From: Paenibacillus_F chitinolyticus_A
GTDB lineage: Bacteria; Bacillota; Bacilli; Paenibacillales; NBRC-103111
DNA length: 64,000 nucleotides
Assembly: GCF_045038035.1 (NCBI RefSeq)
Contig: NZ_CP173427.1
Location: forward strand, 1,612,001-1,676,000
Reading direction: 5' to 3'
Part shown: piece by piece, positions 9,673 through 18,550 of the stretch
Numbering within the stretch: the stretch's first letter is position 1
How the letters are laid out: every line of letters begins with the position of its first letter
Notes under the pieces: model-generated
Told to the model about the DNA's origin: nothing
Databases searched by the model: none
The model's input: the letters and a program-made list of their open reading frames with translations, nothing else
Translations under genes and position numbers: made by a program

Positions 9673-11387
9673 AAAAGCTCGAAGCTGTATTGGAAGAATG
9701 CCATAGCATACTAAGCGGATCGCCGTTGCGCCGGTGCGATGCCGATAGCCGAATGGGGCTGTCGCTGCAGCAGGATACCTTGGAGGCGCCGCTGAACCAT
9801 ATACATATCCTGAGGGAGAAGGTACAGGGGCCGCTTAAGCTGGTACTGATGGGTGAAGTGAAAGCGGGGAAGTCCTCCCTGCTGAATGCGCTGGCCGGGG
9901 GGCGGGTCGCTCCCTCCCATATCATGGAGATGACCGCGCTCGTGATGGAGGTCAGCTATGATGAAGCTCCCCGGGCCGAAATCGTCCGCAAGGACGGGTC
10001 GGCGCAGCGTGGAAGTGTGGACGAAATATACGATACTCTCGCCGCGGAGCGGGGGAATGCGGACTTTTTTGCAGAGTGCTCGCATGTGTGTGTCCGTTAT
10101 CCGCTCACCGGCTTGAAGACGCTTGCGATGGTGGACACGCCCGGACTTAACAGCGTAACCTCCGAAAATCATCGGCGTACCGTGTCCTACGTGCAGGAAG
10201 CGGACGTAGTGATCTGGGTATTTAATGCAAACCATCTGGGGCAGTCGGATGTAGACGAGAGTCTGGCGGCAACCGCAAAAACGGGGAAAAAAATGATCGG
10301 CGTGATCAACCGCATCGATGAGGCGGATACGACGCCGGCCCGTCTGATTCACTACGTTCGGATGCGCTCCGGCTTATATTTATCCGAGCTGTTTGCGATA
10401 TCGGCCAGGCAGGCGTTGGAGGGGATCGAGCAGAACAGCAGGGAGCTGCACGAACAATCGCAAATTCAAGCCTTGACCGATTACCTGGATCGGCAAGTGG
10501 AGGGGCGGCTTGATGCCGTGCAGCGGCAGAGTATTATCGAATCCGCGCTGGCCGTCTTGAGGGAGGAGCGAGGCATCCACCTTCAGGCAGGCGGCTTCCT
10601 CGATTTTATGTCCGAGCAGTGCGCCAAGCAGAAGCGGGAGTTAGGTTACCGTAAGAGCCAGATCATGGATGAGCTGAAGTCGCACATGTACCGATGGCTG
10701 ACGGAGGAGTTTCTCGTTCAAGAGACCAGGGAAATTGCCGGCTGTATTGAGAGCTTTGGTCTCATCGATCTCGTGAAAGGAACCGGCCCCCTGGAGGACC
10801 GAATCCATGAGATCATAAGAAAAGCCCATATTGAACGGCAAATCAGCCTCAAGGTCGAAGAATGGGGCGTGTGGCTGAAGGAGCAGTGGATGGCGATAAG
10901 CGAGGACATATCCTGCAGTGTGGATAAGGAGTTTAACCTGTTTATCGGCAGGCTTCCGGTGGATGTGCCGTCGAGAAGCCCGATCGGAGCACTGACTGAG
11001 GTCACGGCGGGTGCCGGTGCCGGCTTCCTGTTTGGGGGAGTCACCTCGACTGTGCTGTCTTTAACCGCAACCACGCCGATTGTGGTGATTTCGCCCTTCG
11101 TCATCGCCGGGGCTTTCGTCGGGGGCCTGATCAGTGTGAAACGGAGGAAGCACCAAGCGGTTGAGGATACGAAAGCGCTGGTGTATGAGATAAAACAGGG
11201 AGTGGAGGAGAACGTGATCACCGAGCTGCTGGCGCAGTTCGGCAAAGTGAATGACGATTACGAACGTCAAATTGCGGAGCAAATGGATCGGCAGCTTCTT
11301 ACGAGAGAGCGGGAGCGGCTCGGCGAGGAGCTGGTGGCTTATATGGAAAGTCTCGGGCAAATGTCTAACGAACTGCAACAATTATAA
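9669..11387 (+). CDS. dynamin-like GTPase, paired with the upstream GTPase
   Basis: 572 residues. The P-loop GEVKAGKSS begins at residue 62, G3 DTPG is at 156-159 and G4 NRID at 214-217. A helical region follows and then a Gly/Ala/Val-rich hydrophobic hairpin near 435-480, consistent with membrane insertion, and a helical tail. The P-loop is preceded by about 60 residues, as in many short bacterial dynamins. It is the third dynamin-like GTPase of the operon and is coupled by a 4-base overlap to the second. Bacterial dynamin pairs have been linked to membrane repair, vesicle release and phage tolerance; which applies here cannot be read from the sequence. Confidence 0.88.
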   Translation: MKKLEAVLEECHSILSGSPLRRCDADSRMGLSLQQDTLEAPLNHIHILREKVQGPLKLVLMGEVKAGKSSLLNALAGGRVAPSHIMEMTALVMEVSYDEAPRAEIVRKDGSAQRGSVDEIYDTLAAERGNADFFAECSHVCVRYPLTGLKTLAMVDTPGLNSVTSENHRRTVSYVQEADVVIWVFNANHLGQSDVDESLAATAKTGKKMIGVINRIDEADTTPARLIHYVRMRSGLYLSELFAISARQALEGIEQNSRELHEQSQIQALTDYLDRQVEGRLDAVQRQSIIESALAVLREERGIHLQAGGFLDFMSEQCAKQKRELGYRKSQIMDELKSHMYRWLTEEFLVQETREIAGCIESFGLIDLVKGTGPLEDRIHEIIRKAHIERQISLKVEEWGVWLKEQWMAISEDISCSVDKEFNLFIGRLPVDVPSRSPIGALTEVTAGAGAGFLFGGVTSTVLSLTATTPIVVISPFVIAGAFVGGLISVKRRKHQAVEDTKALVYEIKQGVEENVITELLAQFGKVNDDYERQIAEQMDRQLLTRERERLGEELVAYMESLGQMSNELQQL

Positions 11388-11417
11388 CCTGCGATTACAA
11401 GGCGAGGAGAGTTCAGT

Positions 11418-11870
11418 ATGAGCGGTATATTCGGAAAGATCATCCGGACAGCGGCGCAGACAATCAAGGAGCAGGGGGGATCCATCCCCATCACGGCCGC
11501 GATGCTTCAACTTTTGCTTGAGATGAAACCCATAGAGGGAGTGGAGCAGTTAAAGGTCGAGCTTGCGGACGAAAGGCTGACCATAACGGGAAAGGTGAAG
11601 AGGCTGATTGTACCGATCCCGTTTACGATCGCCCTTAAGCCGACGCGGACACAAGGTAGGCTGCTCCATTTCGAGGTCGTGCAATTTTCCCCGGCGGATT
11701 TCGAAACGGTCAAGAAGAAGGTGTTGACTCAGCCTCCCCTCGTATCCTACGAGCAGGGGGAAGCTTGCTTTGACCTTAATGGGCTGGATATAGTGAAGAA
11801 GGTACCGGTGGGATCCATCAGCTCTGTGGAGATCAAGTCTGACAAGCTTTGGGTGCGATTGGGATTGTAA
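11418..11870 (+). CDS. uncharacterised small protein, last gene of dynamin/HerA operon
   Basis: 150 residues, ATG 30 bases after the GTPase stop with GGCGAGGAG as ribosome site. The protein has a short amphipathic N-terminus and then alternating beta-like stretches (VEQLKVELADERLTITG, RLIVPIPFTIALKP) ending in a Val/Lys-rich strand. No signal peptide, transmembrane helix or known motif was recognised. The all-beta look resembles lipid- or ligand-binding barrels only superficially. Position suggests it belongs to the same operon. Confidence 0.65.
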   Translation: MSGIFGKIIRTAAQTIKEQGGSIPITAAMLQLLLEMKPIEGVEQLKVELADERLTITGKVKRLIVPIPFTIALKPTRTQGRLLHFEVVQFSPADFETVKKKVLTQPPLVSYEQGEACFDLNGLDIVKKVPVGSISSVEIKSDKLWVRLGL

Positions 11871-12047
11871 ATCTGCGATAACCAACATTGGAAGACTGGT
11901 GATATGAAATGGATAATTTCGGTGAACTCAAAAAAAGAAGAGAAGTTTAAGCCGGAAGAAAACCACCCGTGTTTGATAGTCCGTAGATGCACAAACCACC
12001 GTAAACCCAGTCAGGACAAGTGAAGCGGCGGCTGTTGATAACTACGT

Positions 12048-13180
12048 GTGGTACAACTTCTTAACGTAGTGGAACGAAGATTGAACGAGACGCGCCGGGT
12101 CTTGCAGCTGTGGAACAGCTATGTCCGGGTGCATAAGCTGGATGATCCTTTTCTGGAGTTGTCTGATTCGGATGCGGAGTTTATGCGGGAGATCGTCTAT
12201 CGTCTGGAGGCCGGCAGTCAGGATGTGATCAGGCGCTTGGAACAGCAGCGGGAAGCCATCGGGAAGGAGCGGGACAAAGTTACCGCCAGCCGCCAGCGAT
12301 TCCGGGAATTTTGTCAGCGGCAGGTTCAGGATGTAAAGCTGCGGGAGATGGCCGAGCGAGGCGTGGAAGCAAAGGATGCTTATGCCGAGTTTCAGGAGTT
12401 CGAAGCGATGATGAGGGCCAGCATTCTGAAGGCCAATCAGATCGCAGAGCTGCGGATGCAGACGGAGGATCAGAAGCTTCAGCAGTTTATTACACACATA
12501 CAAGCCCACCTAAGGCAGATTGCGCAAGAGCTTCGTGAGTTACCCAAGAGGACCCGGGTTCGCACCGAAAGCGGCAATAAGGAAATTTATGTCTTCCATG
12601 TTCCGGATTGGGACGAGTAGGAGGGCAAGGAGCGAATTCGCAGTCATATCGTATGGATCATCGCGCAGCTGGAGTACGCCAAGTACCGGGATGTGGATGG
12701 GACCGAGCAGCCGGCGGCAATTCGCAAAGATATTGAGAAGTGGCTGGATGCCAAGCAGCTGCTGCAGAAAGTATTCCAGCAGGGCGCGGTTATTCGCATC
12801 AGCTGCCGTAAAGTTAATAACGATCAACAGGTAACAGGGGCTACTTATTCCTGGGAGGAATCCAATCGCTGGTCAGGTGGAGAGAAGTGGAGCAAGAACA
12901 TGACCTTGTTCCTTGGAGTTCTTAATTATGTGGCAGAGAAGCGCCAGCAATTCATAGTCACATGAAGCGTCATCATTCGGTTATTCTGGACAACCCGTTC
13001 GGCAAGGCTTCGAGTGACCATGTTCTCAGCCCTGTATTCTATATCGCAGAGCAGCTGGGCTTCTAGATGATCGCTTTAACTGCGCATGTAGAGGGTAAGT
13101 TCCTTCAGGACTATTTTCCAGTCGTATGGACCGGATCGGAGGAGAGGGGAAACAGATGGAGTTGTTTTAGGGAAATGTAA
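12048..13180 (+). pseudogene. remnant of an SMC-like (RecN/SbcC-type) ATPase gene
   Basis: Only the C-terminal part of a much larger coiled-coil ATPase remains. The frame from 12048 encodes coiled coil and then a TAG stop (12618-12620). The same frame continues through an ABC signature NRWSGGEKWSKNM to about 12960. There a one-base frameshift moves the sequence to another frame, which continues with a Walker B/D-loop region VILDNPFGKASSDH, a second TAG at 13064-13066 within LGF-stop-MIALTAH, and a C-terminal DYFPVV. The second stop is one base from a CAG glutamine codon. With two nonsense codons, a frameshift and no N-terminal half with a Walker A, it is inactive. It lies exactly between the two large gene clusters of the element. 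Confidence 0.88.
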
Positions 13181-13425
13181 CTAAGCAAGATATGCTGTCA
13201 CCTAGCACAATTTATTCGTTCATATTTTATCAGGCTGAAGTTACATACACTGCTCACCTCAGGCGGGGAAAATGAAAATCATTTGGATCCATATTATGGA
13301 CAACTGGGGGCGGAAAGGATCCATCATAACCTGGTTTGAACGGATTGTCATTATTGAAATCTTGACGAAATCATCCGTTCGTAATGGGAGTATATAGAAA
13401 AGACATGCTACGGAGGGTGTCCAAC
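13181..13425. other. intergenic region between the two clusters
   Basis: No coding sequence supported. It holds the 8-base-arm inverted repeat at 13338-13380 and TTGACG- and TTGTCA-like elements inside it, but no confident -10 partner. It is the only leader available for the 12-kb operon that follows. Confidence 0.5.
13338..13380. promoter_or_regulatory. inverted repeat upstream of the TPR regulator gene
   Basis: Perfect 8-base arms GAACGGAT and ATCCGTTC enclose 27 bases that contain TTGACG and TTGTCA, possible -35 elements. It ends about 45 bases before the start codon at 13426. Location and symmetry suggest an operator or a hairpin in the leader of the second operon; autoregulation by the TPR-winged-helix protein is a testable inference. 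Confidence 0.45.
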
Positions 13426-14442
13426 ATGAGCAGTCAGGAACAAGAGCTGAAAATGCTGCTGTTCGAAGAGGAACGGTGGGAGCTGGGCGAGGGCGACCAT
13501 CTAGAGAATCAGTATTGGGAGCAGGGCTTGTCGCTGTATAACCGGCTGTCGGAGCTGTGCCCGGGGGAGGAGCGATACCGGAACAATCTGCTCCGGTGTT
13601 TGCTCGAGCTGGGGCGCGACCTGAAGATGAGCAGGACGAACCTAATGCGGGCCCAGAAGCTGTTCCGCCAGGCTGTGCGTATGGAGCCTGAGCATTCTCT
13701 GGCGTGCTATCGGCTTGGATTTCTGTACTATTACGATCAACGTTGGGAAGAGTCCGCATTGTACTTTGGCAAAGCGCTGCAGAGATCGGCGAGGTACCGC
13801 CAGCACCGGATTACCGATGAGCAGGCTGTGAAGGCACTCTGCTACCAAACCCGAGCGTACCAGCACCTGAGTCGCCGGTCAATGGAAACGGTCATGACCC
13901 TGTGGGGCGGCATGAAGGGACAGCTGCGCGACCGACTGAAGGAGCTCGTGGGCGAAACAGAGTCGCTGCTGCTCGAGGACGGCGGGTTCAAGTCACTCCG
14001 TCTGTCGGAGAAGCATAAGGAGCGGGATATTTCGGAGGAGGAATACGAGCAGCTGGTTGCCAGCGGGAGGACGGTGCTCAGCTTCACGGAGGCGCCCCGC
14101 CAAGTATGGCTGCATCTGCAGGGAACGAAGCGGATCCGGCTAAGAGAGCGTCCGGCGGAATTTTTGTGGCTGCTCATGGAGTCGGAGCGTCCGCTCAAGG
14201 GGGCGGACCTGTATGAAGCCAGGTTCGGTAAACCGATGCCGCTTCGCAGCACGGTGGTCAAATCGAACATCAACCGGATCCGCGAGGAGCTGGCACGCCA
14301 TCAGGATGACCACGAGAAGCCGTACCTGCTCACGCTTCAGGAGGGATATCAGTGGAATCATCAGGCTTGGCCCGACCCGGTGATTGTGTATCGGGATGGC
14401 AGCGTATACCGGAGCAAGGAGGATATGGAGCTGGGAGAATAA
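13426..14442 (+). CDS. TPR protein with C-terminal OmpR-like winged helix
   Basis: 338 residues from the ATG at 13426, chosen over an upstream start in the same frame because GGAGGGTG precedes it. Residues about 20-190 are helical with TPR-like repeats (MEPEHSLACYRLGFLYYYDQ). The C-terminal 100 residues look like an OmpR-type DNA-binding winged helix: an RERPAEFLWLLMES helix, then STVVKSNINRIREEL as recognition helix and YLLTLQEGYQW as the wing. The combination suggests a transcriptional regulator that senses something through TPRs. It opens the second cluster but is followed by a terminator and an operator region, so it may control the seven-kilobase-plus operon downstream. Confidence 0.78.
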   Translation: MSSQEQELKMLLFEEERWELGEGDHLENQYWEQGLSLYNRLSELCPGEERYRNNLLRCLLELGRDLKMSRTNLMRAQKLFRQAVRMEPEHSLACYRLGFLYYYDQRWEESALYFGKALQRSARYRQHRITDEQAVKALCYQTRAYQHLSRRSMETVMTLWGGMKGQLRDRLKELVGETESLLLEDGGFKSLRLSEKHKERDISEEEYEQLVASGRTVLSFTEAPRQVWLHLQGTKRIRLRERPAEFLWLLMESERPLKGADLYEARFGKPMPLRSTVVKSNINRIREELARHQDDHEKPYLLTLQEGYQWNHQAWPDPVIVYRDGSVYRSKEDMELGE

Positions 14443-14460
14443 GCCCCAGCTTCTTTTTTT
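14428..14460 (+). terminator. rho-independent terminator after the TPR regulator
   Basis: Arms AGCTGGG and CCCAGCT (14429-14435 and 14445-14451) overlap the stop codon and are followed by TTCTTTTTTT. Confidence 0.8.
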
Positions 14461-14558
14461 ATGCTCGATTCATGGGTCGCGGAGCTAGGTACAGTCGAAC
14501 CGTGTGACACAGTCAAGCATGGAGGAAAAAATAAAACCTCTCTCTTAATCAATCCGCG

Positions 14559-14578
14559 TGGTCACAGGCATGTGACCA
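14559..14578. promoter_or_regulatory. perfect 8-base-arm operator-like palindrome
   Basis: TGGTCACA and TGTGACCA surround a 4-base spacer, 63 bases upstream of the next start codon. Two-fold symmetric sites of this size are typical of dimeric regulators. A likely binder is the TPR-winged-helix protein encoded just upstream. Confidence 0.55.
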
Positions 14579-14582
14579 GGAC

Positions 14583-14614
14583 GTGGTTTACTGTACATAG
14601 ACAACACAAACCAC
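14583..14614. promoter_or_regulatory. second inverted repeat in the same leader
   Basis: GTGGTTT and AAACCAC arms are separated by 18 bases. It is immediately adjacent to the palindrome at 14559 and ends 26 bases before the start codon at 14641. It may be a second operator half-site pair or an mRNA hairpin. Confidence 0.4.
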
Positions 14615-14640
14615 ATTCCACGAAGAGAGGCTGATGCTCC

Positions 14641-15450
14641 ATGAACCAAATCAACCGTCCATCCAACGGAAACAACTTCCCGACCCTTGCGACTCCAGCG
14701 GAAAAGCTGCACGAAGCACTGAAGCGAAGAGGCTTCCTCACCCGAGTAGACGGCGATGCCGTAGTCTTGTCGGCGGGCAACGGGGAGCGGGACGTTCGTG
14801 ATGTACGAAGCTTTCTGGAAGGGAGCGGCGTTCCGATATGCTATACCGAACAGGGTTGCAGGCTTCAGGTACTGTGCCCTGGTATAACGGGCAAGATCTG
14901 CGCGGAACTAAACCGGCTTCAGGTACGATACGGCCGCAGTCATATCCCGCACGGCTTTTATTCTTGGCGCGCGTTCACCAAGCGCAATCACGGGCTTCGC
15001 TGGAATACGCTATCGCTCGACAGAGGGATCGCTTACCTCGTCAAGGCACTCAGTGAGGCGGGCTTCCTCGTGACGGGCGGCTGCGACGGCCACGGGCGCC
15101 ACGAGCCGCAGGTATATTTCGCCAGCAGCTATGCCGCTGCTTGGTTCAAGATCGCCGTGCAGGATCGGCTGGCCAGCCTGCCCCTGCACTATAAGTGGGA
15201 GGTCGTTGAACCGGGTGACTCCCAGGGAAGTGCAAAACTGCGGGCATCCCTTTCCGCAGCGGCGGACCGCTGGAGCCTGAAGCTCATCCAGCAGGACGTC
15301 CTCGCCATCGGCGACAAGCTGCGCCGTCAGGCGGAGAGCCTTCGCGCCGAACGCCGCAACCGGTTCAAGCACCGCAGCATGCTGGCCGGGGCAGAACGGC
15401 TCCAGCACGATTTTGCCGCGCTCTGCGAGTGGATGGGAGGTTTGCTCTAA
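14641..15450 (+). CDS. uncharacterised protein, first gene of the ATPase/helicase operon
   Basis: 269 residues; ATG with GAGAGG 9 bases upstream. There is no signal peptide or membrane segment. Central part contains a YSWRAFTKRNHG segment followed by GGCDGHGRHEPQVYFAS, which hints at a nucleic-acid- or metal-binding loop (Cys, Asp, two His) but matches no family I can name. The C-terminal 80 residues are Arg-rich helix. The TAA stop shares its last A with the ATG of the metallopeptidase-like gene that follows, so the two are translationally coupled. Confidence 0.7.
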   Translation: MNQINRPSNGNNFPTLATPAEKLHEALKRRGFLTRVDGDAVVLSAGNGERDVRDVRSFLEGSGVPICYTEQGCRLQVLCPGITGKICAELNRLQVRYGRSHIPHGFYSWRAFTKRNHGLRWNTLSLDRGIAYLVKALSEAGFLVTGGCDGHGRHEPQVYFASSYAAAWFKIAVQDRLASLPLHYKWEVVEPGDSQGSAKLRASLSAAADRWSLKLIQQDVLAIGDKLRRQAESLRAERRNRFKHRSMLAGAERLQHDFAALCEWMGGLL

Positions 15451-16232
15451 TGAGACATGCCTTCGAGAAGGAATTCTTGCAACTGCTTGCTATCACAGCA
15501 CCCAGCGGATATGAGAAGCCGGTTGCCGAATATCTTATCAACCGCCTTACGACCTCAGGCTTGAAAGCAACTACGGATACCTATTTCAACGTGCTCGGCG
15601 AAGCGGTCTATGGTTCCGGGGAAGGACCGGTCGTACTGCTCTCTGCCCATATGGATACGGTACCGGTTCATCCCAGCCGCAGCGTTATAAGAAACGGCAG
15701 CGTGTGGAGCAGCAGCAGCGGTCCGCTCGGAGCGGATGACAGGGCAGGAATTGCAATCATTTTGTCCGTGCTGGACCAACTGCAACATACCGGCTTCGAT
15801 GGCACGATTCGGCTCGCTTTTACCCGGGAGGAGGAGGTCGGCTGCGTGGGCTCGTGTGAGATCGATCCGGCTTGGCTGAGGAAAGCTGAGCTCGCCATCG
15901 TAGTCGACCGCCGCGGGTCGAGGGATATTGTCGTCCGCAACGGCTATATTGACTTCTGCGACGACCTAACCGCAGCTCGCTTCGAGCGGGCAGCGGTCCT
16001 GTGCGGGATGCCGGACTGGCGTGCGGTCACCGGCGGCACGAGCGATGCCGTTACCTATGCCTCACTGGGCATCCCGAGTGTGAATTTGTCCACGGGGTAC
16101 CAGTTGGAGCATACGGCAAGAGAAACGGTAAATATTGATGATTGTTTGGATACGATCCGTTTGATCGTCGGGACGCTGGTTTCGATGAGCACAGAAAAAC
16201 AGCGGAACATACATTCGCTGACAACTCATTGA
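15450..16232 (+). CDS. minimal M20/M28-type zinc peptidase
   Basis: 260 residues from the ATG that overlaps the previous stop. The five metal-ligand positions of clan MH co-catalytic zinc peptidases are all recognisable: His67 with Asp69 in HMDTV, Asp96 in GADDRAG, the catalytic and bridging Glu127-Glu128 in REEEVGC, Asp153 in VDRR, and His221 in LEHTARE. Typical M20 enzymes are near 400 residues with a lid/dimerisation domain between the two catalytic halves. That domain is absent, leaving a bare catalytic core. An aminopeptidase or deacetylase-like activity is expected. Its presence inside a nucleic-acid-processing cluster is unusual and suggests it processes a partner protein or peptide. 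Confidence 0.8.
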   Translation: MRHAFEKEFLQLLAITAPSGYEKPVAEYLINRLTTSGLKATTDTYFNVLGEAVYGSGEGPVVLLSAHMDTVPVHPSRSVIRNGSVWSSSSGPLGADDRAGIAIILSVLDQLQHTGFDGTIRLAFTREEEVGCVGSCEIDPAWLRKAELAIVVDRRGSRDIVVRNGYIDFCDDLTAARFERAAVLCGMPDWRAVTGGTSDAVTYASLGIPSVNLSTGYQLEHTARETVNIDDCLDTIRLIVGTLVSMSTEKQRNIHSLTTH

Positions 16233-16256
16233 CACAGGCGATAGTCATAATATAGT
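16229..16256 (+). promoter_or_regulatory. sigma-A-type internal promoter
   Basis: Perfect -35 TTGACA (16229-16234), 16-base spacer and -10 TATAGT (16251-16256). The -35 box overlaps the stop codon of the peptidase gene. It is 100 bases upstream of the HelD-like gene, so the helicase/ATPase half of the operon can be transcribed separately. Confidence 0.7.
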
Positions 16257-16355
16257 TGTGTACCAAAATACCCCAGACAACAACGATTGCAGGAATATTG
16301 TGGTCTTTTGTCGAAATAACCCATATACATAATGATTTGCCTATAGGTGAGAGAC

Positions 16356-18536
16356 ATGAAGCAGCAGATTATTCTACAAGAGCAGCAGGAAGTAAACCAA
16401 ACGATTCAATCCATCGAACAGATCGTGACCTATTTGGAGGAAAATAATCGTTACTCCGCAACCGTCGACGGTCAGTACCGGGCGGCCCGGGATAAGAAAA
16501 GACGGGAATCTTATCGAAAAGCGATGGAAGTGCCGTACATCGGCAAGCTTGAGGTGGTGGAGGACGGGGTAAGAGTTACATATCGAATCGGCAAGGTGCC
16601 CGTGACGACGATCGATGGGCTGGACAGCCTGATCATTGATTGGCAGTCGCCGATCGGGGATGTGTTTTATTCCTTCCAGGGCGGCAACGGATGTATAACC
16701 TATCAAACACCTGCCGGAGAGCAGGAGATTACGATTACCCGTAAACGGAATGTTGTCATTCGTCAACGCAAGGTAGAGGACCTAAAGGACATCCTGAGCG
16801 ATCAGGCAGAGCCGGACGAATTGACCGCGCCATCCCTGAACGACGACCGCCTCATGCAGCTTTGGTTCGAGAGCCGGGAAGACCATAAGATGCGCGATAT
16901 CGTCGCCTCGATCCAGCGCGAGCAGAACGAAATGATTCGTCTCGGCATCTCCTCTCCGATCTTGATCCAAGGCGTAGCTGGAAGCGGCAAAACGAGTATC
17001 GCTCTGCACCGGATCTCGTATCTGCTATACCAATATCCGAAGCAGCTCAGCCCGGAGAAGATCCTTATTCTCGCGCCGAACGGCATGTTTATTCAATATA
17101 TACAGCAGGTCATTCAGGACCTGGATATCGAGAGCATCGCACAAGATACCGTCTCCGGTCTGTGCATTCAGCTTCTCCCTCAGGTCAAAAGCGTCAGCCA
17201 TCCGCAAGAGGATCTGGCGCTGTGGCTCCAAACTGCGTCCGACCCGCAAATGGATGCGGTGTATGGTCCGCAGCTGCGCTACAAGACGTCGCTCGAGTAC
17301 CAAGCCTACGTCGAGGAGCGGCTTCGAGAGCTGGAGGAAGCGTATCTTCCAACGAACTTTCCGCAGCTAAACAGCGCCACCCCGATCGAGAGGCCAATCG
17401 GGGATATTTTCCGCGAGATTTACAACGGCTACAAGCATTTGCCGCTCAACCAGCGCCGTATCGAAACGACCAAGTCGATTCGTTCCTGGCTCGAGACAGA
17501 GCTGAACCGGCAGCAAGACTATTTGAAAAGCCGATATTTAGCATTCCGGTCGGAATGGATCGGTGCCCTGGAGGACGAGGAGGCCCAGCAAGCGGAAAAG
17601 GCGGTGCAGCGGCTTCTTAACCGCAAACAGCAGGCGTTAACTGAGGCGTTGACAAAGCCGGTGGATGCGTATTTATCGGCGTGGAAGCCGATCGTCCCCT
17701 ACGAGTGGTATAGGAGCCTCTGTGAAAGGGCAGGCCTAGCCGTGCCTCCGGAGGACGGCAAACGTGTCGGCTATGAGGACCTCGGCGCGCTCCTTCACGT
17801 CGAATCTCGCCTCGGTGGGTTGGATAAGCGTCTCGACTATCTCGTCATCGACGAGGTACAGGACACGTACCCGTACCTGATCGCCTCGCTGAAGCCGCTT
17901 GCCAAGTCGATGACGCTGCTCGGCGACATCTCGCAGAACATTCATCCATGGATCGGAATGCAGGACTGGTCTGGGCTGAACGAGGTGCTCGGTCCCGAAT
18001 TAACCTACGTTGAGACGGCTATCAGCTATCGTTCGACCCGCCGGATTATGGAGCTGGCGAATCATGTGCTTAGCTGCTTGTCCGAGACGCTGCCGCAGAT
18101 TCAGGCGGTGCGGCATGCAGGCGATCTGCCTGCGATGACCCGCGTCGACTCCCCTGAGGAGCTGGTATTGCAGCTTCGCAGCTCCATTGAGCGAATGAAG
18201 GCTGCAGGCCATCGCCGCATCGCCATCATTCCGAAGGAGCCGGAGCTGGCAGAGGCTTTATTTTTACACCTGAATGAGGAAGGGCTTGAGGGGTTGCAGC
18301 ATGTATCTGCTTTGGACCAGGAGCTGACAGAGCAGATTGTTTTTATCCCGTCCACGCTTGTGAAGGGTCTGGAATTCGAAGCCGTCATTATCCCGAACGC
18401 CAGCGAGCTGTCCTACGATACAGAACTGGATGCGAGACTGCTCTTCATTAGCATTACGCGGGCGCAGGAGGCGCTGGAACTTATTTATTACGACCAGCCA
18501 AGTCGCTGGCTCGCTTCCCATACGAATATGCCATAG
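16356..18536 (+). CDS. HelD-like SF1 (UvrD/PcrA-type) ATPase
   Basis: 726 residues from the ATG at 16356 (AGGTGAG upstream; a GTG nine bases earlier is in frame). An N-terminal coiled coil is followed by Walker A GVAGSGKTS at 206, DEVQ (Walker B, motif II) at about 499-502, a GDISQNIHPW segment (motif III), a YRSTRRI motif IV region, and LVKGLEFE with SITRA near the C-terminus (motifs V and VI). This order, with the coiled-coil N-terminus, matches HelD, which removes stalled RNA polymerase from DNA. Most Firmicutes have a housekeeping HelD of about 770 residues elsewhere; this copy sits in a defence-like operon and may act on DNA or transcription complexes during attack. Gap to the next gene is 14 bases. 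Confidence 0.83.
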   Translation: MKQQIILQEQQEVNQTIQSIEQIVTYLEENNRYSATVDGQYRAARDKKRRESYRKAMEVPYIGKLEVVEDGVRVTYRIGKVPVTTIDGLDSLIIDWQSPIGDVFYSFQGGNGCITYQTPAGEQEITITRKRNVVIRQRKVEDLKDILSDQAEPDELTAPSLNDDRLMQLWFESREDHKMRDIVASIQREQNEMIRLGISSPILIQGVAGSGKTSIALHRISYLLYQYPKQLSPEKILILAPNGMFIQYIQQVIQDLDIESIAQDTVSGLCIQLLPQVKSVSHPQEDLALWLQTASDPQMDAVYGPQLRYKTSLEYQAYVEERLRELEEAYLPTNFPQLNSATPIERPIGDIFREIYNGYKHLPLNQRRIETTKSIRSWLETELNRQQDYLKSRYLAFRSEWIGALEDEEAQQAEKAVQRLLNRKQQALTEALTKPVDAYLSAWKPIVPYEWYRSLCERAGLAVPPEDGKRVGYEDLGALLHVESRLGGLDKRLDYLVIDEVQDTYPYLIASLKPLAKSMTLLGDISQNIHPWIGMQDWSGLNEVLGPELTYVETAISYRSTRRIMELANHVLSCLSETLPQIQAVRHAGDLPAMTRVDSPEELVLQLRSSIERMKAAGHRRIAIIPKEPELAEALFLHLNEEGLEGLQHVSALDQELTEQIVFIPSTLVKGLEFEAVIIPNASELSYDTELDARLLFISITRAQEALELIYYDQPSRWLASHTNMP

Positions 18537-18550
18537 GAGGACGTTCATAC

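Noticed and set aside
11902..12021. Short frame starting MKWIISVNSKKEEKF
   Set aside because: 39 codons, no ribosome site, no homologue recognised; it sits in the decayed zone before the SMC-like remnant.
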